A stretch of DNA of 5,106 nt from Methanimicrococcus sp. (GTDB lineage: Archaea; Halobacteriota; Methanosarcinia; Methanosarcinales; Methanosarcinaceae). The notes under the pieces were generated by a model. That model did no database searches and was not told the DNA's origin. It worked only from the letters and a program-made list of their open reading frames with translations. Position numbers and translations under genes: made by a program. The stretch spans positions 1 to 5,106 of the forward strand of contig WRNK01000110.1 of the NCBI GenBank assembly GCA_009776675.1, given 5' to 3'. Shown piece by piece: positions 1 to 5,078 of the stretch; within the stretch, counting starts at the first letter, position 1; each line of letters begins with the position of its first letter.

Positions 1-186
1 TTGAGTTCGCCACAGACGAGAGGTTGAGTTCGCCACAGACGAGAGGTTGAGTTCCCACAGACGAGAGGTTGAGTTCGCCACAGACGAGAGGTTGGAGTTC
101 ACCACAGACGAGAGGTTGGAGTTCACCACAGACGAGAGGTTGGAATTCACCACAGACGAGAGGTTGGAATTCGCCATTGGAGAGAG
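1..186. repeat. Tandem repeat array, 22-24 bp unit, about 8 copies, open at the left edge
   Basis: Eight head-to-tail units start at 1, 24, 47, 69, 92, 116, 140 and 164. Each begins TTGAGTTC or TTGGAGTTC/TTGGAATTC, and the first seven end CACAGACGAGAGG. Unit lengths are 23, 23, 22, 23, 24, 24, 24 and about 23. Variants are ordered along the array: the left units have TTGAGTTCGCC, units 5-6 have TTGGAGTTCACC, unit 7 has TTGGAATTCACC, and unit 8 is degenerate (GCCATTGGAGAGAG). Such a gradient is typical of stepwise slippage or unequal crossover. The array is visibly richer in G and C than its surroundings. There are no spacers, so it is not CRISPR. A plus-strand reading from TTG at 69 would give SSPQTRGW-type octapeptides, but the 22- and 23-bp units break any reading frame, so I treat it as non-coding. 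Its function is unknown and it may continue beyond the window. Confidence 0.95.
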
Positions 187-352
187 TTTTTTTAAACCGG
201 TATAATGCTATTACCCGTTTGAAAGATCATAAATGTAAAAAGCGTGTAATGATATATCTTTTACGATTACTTCGAGTCAAATTGCAGCTATAATATTTTG
301 AAAAAGGTCTATTGATAATTATTTTTTGTTTGTTTGCTTTTTTGATCTGCTT
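187..352. other. AT-rich intergenic stretch, no gene seen
   Basis: Between the repeat array and the 3' end of the nrdG-type gene lies AT-rich sequence. It starts with a T7 run (187-193) directly after the last degenerate repeat unit. I see no coding potential, tRNA-like structure or convincing hairpin. Short T runs on the minus strand (complements of the A5 runs near 236-241 and 300-305) could end transcription of the minus-strand gene, but nothing distinguishes them from background. Confidence 0.6.
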
Positions 353-1114
353 TCATTTTTTTCTTTCAATTTGCCCATACTCTTGCGTCCGTATAAATAC
401 AGGGATATCAACTAAATATTCCAAAGCGGCGTCTGCCAAATATTCCAAATCTTGAAGAGACAAAAAAGGCATTTTTTGAAAAACGGGATTATTGGAGTTT
501 TGACTTTGGCCTTGCTGAAGAACGAATTTTATTTTTTGTTTTTGGACCAAATGATCATGAATCCATTTTGAAATTTTTCGAATATCATCTGCTGATCCGA
601 TTATTTCTGGAAAAACGGTTGTTTTAATTTCCAAGCCGATCGGGCTTTGATCAACGATTTGAAGAGATTTTTGAATGTTTAAAATTGCCTGATCCGCCGG
701 AACTTGAATGACTGTTTCATAAAAATCCACCTCAAACGGAGCCTTAATGTCAATAAAAAATTGGTCGGCAAGATTTTTTTGAATCAGGGATAAAACGGCC
801 TCCGGATAAAAACCATTTGTATGAACACCGACCAATAAATTTTGGGATTTGGCAAATGATGCAAGTTCTTCAACCGCTTCAATTTGAAGCAGCGGCTCGC
901 CTCCTAAAAAGACAACAGAGCTGATAAAGGGCTTTGATTCTAAAATACGCTTTTTAATCATTTCAGAATCAAAAGAATTGGATTTTTTCAGTAAATCATA
1001 ATTATGGCAATAAGAACAATTGAAAGGACAGCCGTTTAAAAAAATCACTATCGAAGAATGACCATGCCAATCAACCGTTGACAGGGGAATAATACCGCCG
1101 AAATTAACATTCAT
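353..1114 (-). CDS. nrdG: Anaerobic ribonucleoside-triphosphate reductase activating protein (NrdG-type radical SAM activase)
   Basis: The 253-residue protein has the radical SAM signature CX3CX2C at C29, C33 and C36 (GCPFNCSYCHN), preceded by the GGIIPLSTVDWHG opening typical of the archaeal/long NrdG group. A GGEP motif (71-74, FLGGEPLL) would contact the methionine amino group of SAM. Later strands TNGF, FFIDIKAP and LEIKTTVFPE follow the half-barrel order of the family. Known family role: a 4Fe-4S cluster cleaves S-adenosylmethionine and makes the glycyl radical on anaerobic reductase NrdD, needed for deoxynucleotide synthesis without oxygen; it is cytosolic. The ATG at 1114 fits the family N-terminus. 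It has no strong Shine-Dalgarno, and the stop is TGA. No nrdD lies in the window, so the partner must be elsewhere. Other radical SAM activases share this architecture, so the exact substrate is inferred. Confidence 0.85.
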   Translation of the reverse strand: MNVNFGGIIPLSTVDWHGHSSIVIFLNGCPFNCSYCHNYDLLKKSNSFDSEMIKKRILESKPFISSVVFLGGEPLLQIEAVEELASFAKSQNLLVGVHTNGFYPEAVLSLIQKNLADQFFIDIKAPFEVDFYETVIQVPADQAILNIQKSLQIVDQSPIGLEIKTTVFPEIIGSADDIRKISKWIHDHLVQKQKIKFVLQQGQSQNSNNPVFQKMPFLSLQDLEYLADAALEYLVDIPVFIRTQEYGQIERKK

Positions 1115-1472
1115 AGATGAGTAAACTAAATGAAATTATTTGAATGTTTCATGTTAAAAAATAAGAAAAATATATTTTTTGAAAAATTGCCCTACCTCTT
1201 GAAAAAAACAAACAAATTTCACAAAAAAAACACAATTTATTAGCAATTATATACAAAAAACATTCATTTCCAAAATACTGAAAAAAAAGATAATTTTCCA
1301 AAATGAAAACAAAAAATGTTTGTGATGCCGCAAAGATGAAAACAGTAACGATAGATATGTTTTCAATTTTTGGTACAAAAAAGCAAAGTTTGCATTTTGA
1401 AAAAATCGGAAAATTTTTAAATCATTTTTGAAAAAGATAGATGTATCAAATAAAATAAATGGGGGTCAATAA
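1115..1472. other. AT-rich intergenic region between divergent genes
   Basis: This 358-base stretch separates the minus-strand nrdG-type gene from the plus-strand UPF0058 locus, so it should hold two divergent promoters. Apart from the TATA candidate at 1166-1180, a weak plus-strand TATA-like TTTTTAAATC lies at 1414-1423. The rest is A- and T-runs with scattered homopolymers. I find no ORF with family resemblance, no RNA gene and no convincing hairpin. Confidence 0.55.
1166..1180 (-). promoter_or_regulatory. Candidate TATA box for the nrdG-type gene
   Basis: On the minus strand the sequence reads AAAAAATATATTTTT, centred about 58 bases upstream of the ATG at 1114. Archaeal transcription usually starts about 25 bases downstream of TATA, which would give a leader of roughly 30 bases. 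The whole region is very AT-rich, so a chance match is possible. Confidence 0.3.
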
Positions 1473-1560
1473 AAAAAGGAGGGAAAAAACAACGATGGTA
1501 GGATCCAAAAACAAAAATAGATACATCTGCATTCGGTTCTGGTCCGAATGAAAAACAGTT
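1473..1560 (+). pseudogene. Duplicated 5' fragment of the UPF0058 gene (copy A) containing a TAG
   Basis: Bases from about 1473 align without gaps, at a fixed offset of 91, to the leader and first codons of the following gene. They share GGATCCAAAAACAA, GATAC and CGAATGAAAAA. Read in the frame of codon ATC at 1503, this copy gives IQKQK-TAG-IHLHSVLVRMKN followed by SFEERG. The downstream gene gives IQKQELIRIHADLVRMKN followed by NFEMMG. The TAG sits at 1518-1520. Because 91 is not a multiple of three, copy A runs out of frame into copy B and ends at TAA 1647-1649, so it cannot make a fused protein. It keeps family-like residues (IHLH), so it may be a tandem duplication or the truncated remnant of a neighbouring paralogue. 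It also contains an SD-like GGAGGG (1478-1483) and ATG 1495, which opens an 18-codon ORF ending at TGA 1549-1551. Confidence 0.7.
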
Positions 1561-1914
1561 TTGAAGAAAGGGGGCAAAAACGGAGGTGGCAGGATCCAAA
1601 AACAAGAATTGATACGTATACACGCGGATTTGGTTCGAATGAAAAATAATTTTGAGATGATGGGATACAAAAACGAGTTTAATGAATATCAAGAATTATT
1701 AATTAGCCCAACACATGTCCATAAAAGCAAAAATGAACATGAAAAAGCTATTTTCATATTAAGCTCAAAGTTATCATCATTGGTCGCCGAACAAAAAGAA
1801 GTGTATAAAATCAAATATAAGGACGAATTAGAAAAACAGGATGAATGGAAACAAAAAATGAAAACAAAAAATGAAAAACAAAAAATGAAAAAAAACGAAA
1901 GAAAAAATAGTTGA
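1561..1914 (+). CDS. UPF0058 family protein with a lysine-rich C-terminal tail
   Basis: From residue 12 the product matches the small archaeal UPF0058 family: KQELIRIHADLVRMKNN (14-30), a linker with NEYQELLISPTHVHKSK (41-57), then EHEKAIFILSSKLSSL (59-74). The SPxHxHxSK block followed by H-x2-A-I is the family hallmark as I recall it. The function of UPF0058 is not known. The family core is roughly 85-100 residues. Here a tail from about 78 to 117 is almost all K, E, Q, N and M and is encoded by near-repeats of ACAAAAAATG. The start is uncertain. TTG 1561 opens the frame but has no Shine-Dalgarno and adds 11 glycine/lysine-rich residues. A good SD instead points at ATC 1594. The stop is TGA. 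The gene converges on hisC with a hairpin between them. It is probably expressed, but the duplicated 5' end and missing standard start leave open that it is decaying. Confidence 0.7.
   Translation: MKKGGKNGGGRIQKQELIRIHADLVRMKNNFEMMGYKNEFNEYQELLISPTHVHKSKNEHEKAIFILSSKLSSLVAEQKEVYKIKYKDELEKQDEWKQKMKTKNEKQKMKKNERKNS
1582..1588 (+). promoter_or_regulatory. Strong Shine-Dalgarno (GGAGGTG) pointing at codon ATC 1594
   Basis: GGAGGTG is a perfect complement of the archaeal 16S 3' end. Five bases separate it from ATC at 1594-1596, exactly where the family's initiator methionine (the M of MQKQEL- or MHKEEL-type starts) would fall. No ATG, GTG or TTG lies at a normal distance in this frame; the next in-frame TTG is at 1609, twenty bases away. 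It either marks an unusual start codon or is a relic. Confidence 0.55.
1849..1897 (+). repeat. A-rich short tandem repeat inside the UPF0058 tail
   Basis: Three units of the form A3-5-C-A6-TG lie at 1849-1860, 1861-1873 and 1874-1887, followed by a degenerate A8-CG. They encode the KQKMKTKNEKQKMKK stretch. The complement gives the minus strand several T5-T8 tracts directly downstream of hisC, which could act as archaeal termination signals for that gene. Confidence 0.75.
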
Positions 1915-1954
1915 GAAAATCCAAAATCCTTTGGGATTTTCTCAATTTTTTTTT
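1911..1954. terminator. Hairpin with flanking T tracts between convergent genes
   Basis: A perfect 12-bp stem, TTGAGAAAATCC (1911-1922) and GGATTTTCTCAA (1934-1945), encloses an 11-base loop. Nine T residues follow on the plus strand (1946-1954). On the minus strand the stem is followed by CTATTTTTTCTTTCG and further T runs. It overlaps the TGA of the UPF0058 gene and lies 37 bases past the hisC stop, so it can serve both converging transcripts. Confidence 0.8.
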
Positions 1955-1981
1955 GATCGAGTCTCTTTTTTATAGAAACAA

Positions 1982-3121
1982 TCATGGTTGAGATAATTTT
2001 TCATTTTTTAATGCTTCAAATGCTTTCAAAATACATCGGTTCATTTTCTTTGTTCCAACTGTGATTCGAATTGTGTTTTGACCGATATTTTGGAACGAAT
2101 CACAACTGCGAACAATGATCCCACATTTCAGAAATGTATCAACCGCTTTTTTGGAAGTGTTTGGAGACACATCAACCAGTATGAAATTGCCCTCAGATGG
2201 CCATGTTTTATAAGGCGTCGTTTCTAAAATGGCTTTGACCAATTTTTGACGTTCCGTTTGAACCATTTGAATGCTTTTTTGAAGATATTTGGGATCATTC
2301 AAAGCCGCAACTGCAGCAATTTCAGATATAATGCAGGCAGAAAACGGTGATATCACGCGTAAAAACTGTGATGCAATCCATTCCGGTGCAACCGCATACC
2401 CGATACGCATGCCGGCCAAACCAAACGCTTTTGAAAATGTGCGGCCGATCACAATGTTTTCATATTCCCGAACCAATGATGTCAAGCTGCCGGACTATGA
2501 AAATTCAACATAGGCTTCATCTATGAAAATGATGGCATTGGATTTTTCGGCTATTTTTTGAACATCGGCAATATCTAAAACGTTTCCGGTCGGATTGTTT
2601 GGAGAACATAAGTAAATAATTTTGGTTCGATCCGTGACTTTTGAAAGAATAGCATCAGCAGAAATCGAAAAATCAGCATTCCGATTCACAAAAACGGGTG
2701 TTCCGCCAAGTGCTGCCGCGGAAATTCCGTAATAAGTAAATGTCGGAACCGGCAAAATAACCTCATCATCCGGTCCGACAAACAATTTGTTTAATGAATC
2801 AATAATACCGTCCATTCCCGAACCGGACACGACGATATTTTCAATCGGAAAGCCGGTATATTCCACTAAAGCCTTTCGAAGACTGGAAGCATCAGTTGAC
2901 GGATAACGAGAAGCTGATTTGGCTGCATTTTGAATCGCTTCCACAACTTTTTTGGAAGGACCCCGCGGGTTTTCGTTGGAGTTGAGCTTAATAATTGTTT
3001 TCGAATCTAAACCGTATTCAGCCGCGATTTGTTCCGTTGTTTTGCCGGGAACATACTCGGGAACATTGCTGATAGACTCTCTTAACAAAGAAGCAAATTT
3101 TCCTTTTGATTTTTTTGCCAT
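1982..3121 (-). CDS. hisC: Histidinol-phosphate aminotransferase, interrupted by one in-frame TAG (probable pyrrolysine codon)
   Basis: HisC is a PLP enzyme of fold type I that transfers an amino group from glutamate to imidazole-acetol phosphate in histidine synthesis. The reading frame is continuous from ATG 3121 to TGA 1982 (379 sense-equivalent codons, near the family's 350-370) except for TAG at codon 209. Before it stand VPEYVPGKTTEQIAAEYGL (20-38), LNSNENPRGPS (46-56), SPNNPTGN (173-180) and DEAYVEFS (201-208; D201 and Y204 contact PLP). After it come SGSLTSLV, the Schiff-base lysine K231 in GRTFSKAFGLAGMRIGY with R239, and the C-terminal IRITVGTKK substrate-binding block. No frameshift or missing motif is seen. 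The ATG has a good Shine-Dalgarno. If TAG stops translation, the product is a 208-residue fragment without the catalytic lysine. A restart at TTG 2485 has no Shine-Dalgarno. Pyrrolysine insertion is my favoured reading; a fresh nonsense mutation is the alternative. Confidence 0.88.
2495..2497 (-). other. In-frame amber codon in hisC, candidate pyrrolysine (residue 209)
   Basis: The minus strand reads GAA TTT TCA TAG TCC GGC AGC TTG in the hisC frame, giving EFS-TAG-SGSL. In HisC proteins the stretch between DEAYxEF and the SLxxL helix is a surface loop of variable length and sequence, so almost any residue should be tolerated. No strong hairpin resembling a PYLIS element follows the TAG; such an element is not strictly required for pyrrolysine insertion in methanogens. 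Decoding as pyrrolysine needs pylT and pylS elsewhere in the genome. Confidence 0.6.
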
Positions 3122-3126
3122 AAAAG

Positions 3127-3131
3127 ACCTC
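3127..3131 (-). promoter_or_regulatory. Shine-Dalgarno of hisC
   Basis: GAGGT on the minus strand, followed by CTTTT and then ATG at 3121, is well spaced and supports this start. Confidence 0.7.
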
Positions 3132-3144
3132 GTTTGATCTCAAT

Positions 3145-3241
3145 TTTAAATATTTTCGCTCGATATTTTCTGAATTTGAAATGTTTCCGGATGATGTTTC
3201 CTTTAAATATTTTTGATTTTGAACGTTTCCGGTGAATGTTT
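3145..3241 (-). promoter_or_regulatory. Duplicated promoter-like segment upstream of hisC
   Basis: The 133-base gap between argD and hisC holds two degenerate copies of a composite element. TTTAAATATTTT occurs at 3145-3156 and again at 3202-3213. A second block, TGAATTTGAAATGTTTCCGG (3171-3190, then ATGATGTTT) versus TGATTTTGAACGTTTCCGG (3214-3232, then TGAATGTTT), is also present twice. On the minus strand the first block reads AAAATATTTAAA, a plausible TATA box. The 3202 copy would give a leader of roughly 55-60 bases, whereas the 3145 copy would leave almost none. The GTTTCCGG block could be a regulator site or plain duplication. Confidence 0.45.
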
Positions 3242-3254
3242 TTTAATACGTTTG

Positions 3255-4424
3255 TTAAACTTTTTGAATAGACTCGATGACTGAAACAACGCGGTCAGCT
3301 TCTTGTTTTGTCAACGTCAAAGGCGGTAATAACCGAACGACATTTCCGGCGGTCACGTTTAAAAGAACGCCTTGTTTGGCGGCTTCATCCGCAAAATAAC
3401 CGCATTCGTGATTTAACTCAATGCCGATCATAAATCCTTTGCCTCGAACATTGACGACATCGTTTCGCTTCATTTGGGATAATTTTTCCATTAAGTAGCG
3501 ACCTGTTTCTTCAACGTTTTTCAATAAGTTTTGTTCTTCAATGGTTTCAATAACCGCCAAAGCTGCCGCTGAAACGAGCGGTCCACCGCCAAAAGTTGTC
3601 CCATGTTCGCCGCGTTCAAAGAATAAACCTTCCCGTGCCGCAAACGCACCCATCGGAAGACCGCCACCAAGCGCTTTTGCCATCGTCAAAACATCCGGCT
3701 GAACGCCGGAATGGTCTTTGCTAAACCATTTTCCGGTTCGTCCAAATCCGGTTTGAACTTCATCAAATATGAGAACAACATCTTTTTTGTCACAAATTTC
3801 CCGAACTTCTTTGAGATACTCTGCATTTGAAACATGAACGCCGCCTTCGCCTTGAATCGGTTCCAAGATAACGCCGGCGATTTCTTTTGTGATCGCTTTT
3901 TCAATAGCCTCAGCATCGCCGTATTTGACAAATGTTGCAGGCTTTACAAGCGGAACGAATGGTTCTCTATATGTTTTGTTTGCAGTTGTCCCAAGTGAGC
4001 CAATTGTCCGACCATGAAAAGCATTCAATGTCGAAATGAAATCATTTTTCTTGGTATGCTTCTTTGCCAGTTTCATGGCGCCGTCGTTGGCTTCTGCGCC
4101 AGAGTTGCAGAAGAAAACCTTAGAAAGCCCGGTTAACTGAACTAATTTTTCCGCCAAATTGGCTTGCGGAATGTTGTAATAAATATTGGAAACATGAATC
4201 AACTGTTCTGCTTGCTCTTTTATAGTATTGATTAACTTCTGGTTGGAATAACCTGTTGCATTCACCGCAATTCCGGAAAGGCAATCAATATATTCCTTTC
4301 CAAAAACGTCGATTAATGTTGAATTTTTTCCGCCGGTGAAAAGAAGCGGCTTTCGACCATATGTCGGCATGACATATTTGCTGTCTTTTTCAACAACGGA
4401 CTGATAAACGGAATTTGGGTCCAT
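3255..4424 (-). CDS. argD: Acetylornithine aminotransferase
   Basis: The 389-residue product is a class III PLP aminotransferase of normal length. Motifs seen in order are DVFGKEYIDCLSGIAV (39-54), CNSGAEAND (106-114, phosphate-binding), AFHGRT (135-140, stacking on PLP), LEPIQGEGG (187-195), FDEVQTGFGRTG (220-231, D221 bonding the pyridine nitrogen), TMAKALGGGLPMGA (247-260) with Schiff-base lysine K250, GTTFGGGPL (275-283) and VVRLLPPL (362-369) with R364 for the substrate carboxylate. Known role: it makes N-acetylornithine from N-acetylglutamate semialdehyde in arginine synthesis, and in some archaea it may also serve lysine synthesis. Short 'acetylornithine' enzymes and related omega-aminotransferases look alike, so the substrate is inferred from overall fit. 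The ATG at 4424 has a weak AAAGGG six bases upstream; the stop is TAA. Its neighbour hisC is also a biosynthetic aminotransferase. Confidence 0.88.
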   Translation of the reverse strand: MDPNSVYQSVVEKDSKYVMPTYGRKPLLFTGGKNSTLIDVFGKEYIDCLSGIAVNATGYSNQKLINTIKEQAEQLIHVSNIYYNIPQANLAEKLVQLTGLSKVFFCNSGAEANDGAMKLAKKHTKKNDFISTLNAFHGRTIGSLGTTANKTYREPFVPLVKPATFVKYGDAEAIEKAITKEIAGVILEPIQGEGGVHVSNAEYLKEVREICDKKDVVLIFDEVQTGFGRTGKWFSKDHSGVQPDVLTMAKALGGGLPMGAFAAREGLFFERGEHGTTFGGGPLVSAAALAVIETIEEQNLLKNVEETGRYLMEKLSQMKRNDVVNVRGKGFMIGIELNHECGYFADEAAKQGVLLNVTAGNVVRLLPPLTLTKQEADRVVSVIESIQKV

Positions 4425-4436
4425 ATTTTTCCCTTT

Positions 4437-4472
4437 GTTCGATTTTTAATTACAGTTCGATTTTTAATTACA
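4437..4472 (-). repeat. Perfect 18-bp tandem duplication in the argD leader/promoter
   Basis: GTTCGATTTTTAATTACA occurs twice back to back (4437-4454 and 4455-4472), identical at every base. It starts 12 bases upstream of the argD ATG and abuts a TATA-like sequence on its far side, so it covers the likely transcription start and leader. That position would suit a repressor operator, but a simple recent duplication is equally possible. I see no other copy in the window. Confidence 0.9.
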
Positions 4473-4483
4473 TTTTATATTTT
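4473..4483 (-). promoter_or_regulatory. Candidate TATA box of argD
   Basis: The minus strand reads AAAATATAAAA, about 54 bases upstream of the argD ATG. A start about 25 bases downstream would fall near 4452, inside the 18-bp duplication. It lies in the 70-base gap after the flavin reductase gene, so argD may have its own promoter as well as possible read-through. Confidence 0.45.
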
Positions 4484-4494
4484 GAGTGTTTGAA

Positions 4495-5070
4495 TTATTT
4501 TTTCAATTCTTTGCCGATTGAAAATGCCTCTCCGATAAATTCGCCGACGCCGTAATAATTCATGTCTGTCGGAGAATAAACAATCGGCTTTAGCTTTTGA
4601 ATTTCAATACTTTCTTTGTGGTCCAAAATTTCTTCTTTGGCTTTGACATCGATGATACGGCCGATTAAAACAAAATGCGATCCGAGATTCATTCTGTCTG
4701 TTAATTTGCATTCCAAATAAATCGGGAATTCTTCAATGTAGGGCGCATTCACTTTTTCAGCACGTCTTGCCGTCAATCCGGACGCTTCAATTTTGTCTGT
4801 CTCTCTTCCACTTTCAATTCCAAAGTAATCCGTTTCTTTAACATGATTCTCTGAAGGGATACAGATTGTAAATTCACGCTTTTCCAAAATATTTTCATAA
4901 GTATATCGGATGGGACGAAGAGCGACAAATACCGATGCTGGAGAGGAGTTTGCGATACCGCACCAGGCAGCTGTCATCATATCCGCTTTTCCTTTCATGT
5001 CATAACTGCCGACAACCCAAGCCGGTGTTGGAAAACCTGCTGTCGTTGAACCGAGTGATTTAAATGCCAT
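4495..5070 (-). CDS. Flavin reductase-like FMN-binding split-barrel protein (flavoredoxin type)
   Basis: The 191-residue product has the features of the flavin reductase-like domain: a PTPAWVVGSYD opening (14-24), then KADMMTAAWCGIANSSP (28-44) and VALRPIRYTYENI, the block that lines the FMN site, then EFTICIPS and ETDYFGIESGRETDK, and a C-terminal LGSHFVLIGRIIDV strand pair. This layout matches archaeal and sulfate-reducer flavoredoxin/ferric reductase-like proteins that bind FMN in a six-stranded split barrel as a dimer. They pass electrons between nicotinamide or F420-type donors and acceptors such as flavin or iron. The exact partner cannot be told from sequence. Length is typical of the family. 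ATG 5070 has GGAG (5082-5079) eight bases upstream, and the stop is TAA. It precedes argD by 70 bases with no obvious functional link. Confidence 0.85.
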   Translation of the reverse strand: MAFKSLGSTTAGFPTPAWVVGSYDMKGKADMMTAAWCGIANSSPASVFVALRPIRYTYENILEKREFTICIPSENHVKETDYFGIESGRETDKIEASGLTARRAEKVNAPYIEEFPIYLECKLTDRMNLGSHFVLIGRIIDVKAKEEILDHKESIEIQKLKPIVYSPTDMNYYGVGEFIGEAFSIGKELKK

Positions 5071-5078
5071 ATTTTTAA

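Noticed and set aside
1..186. CRISPR array
   Set aside because: The units are contiguous with no unique spacers between them.
69..293. A repeat protein with SSPQTRGW octapeptides
   Set aside because: Only the 24-bp units keep frame; the 22- and 23-bp units break it, and the downstream residues resemble translated intergenic DNA with no ribosome site.
1439..1528. Inverted repeat AGATGTATC / GATACATCT
   Set aside because: Only 9 bp, separated by 72 bases in AT-rich DNA, and the right arm is part of the duplicated coding fragment; probably chance.
1663..1690. Third copy of the UPF0058 5' repeat (GGATACAAAAACGAG)
   Set aside because: The spacing differs (71 instead of 91) and similarity ends after about 15 bases; the segment is normal family sequence in the coding frame.
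1417..1692. Minus-strand ORFs opposite the duplicated UPF0058 5' region
   Set aside because: Their internal repeats are explained by the 91-base duplication on the other strand; the plus-strand product matches a known family.
1689..1985. Minus-strand ORF rich in F, S and L
   Set aside because: It is the complement of the A-rich UPF0058 gene and tail, shows no family resemblance, and overlaps the hairpin and the end of hisC.
1982..2485. A separate C-terminal aminotransferase gene starting at TTG 2485
   Set aside because: It has no Shine-Dalgarno, lies in the same frame as the upstream half, and lacks the PLP-binding N-terminal part. It is the second half of hisC after the TAG.
3686..3931. 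Second minus-strand ORF inside argD
   Set aside because: It is a shadow frame of argD; the argD frame has all family motifs.
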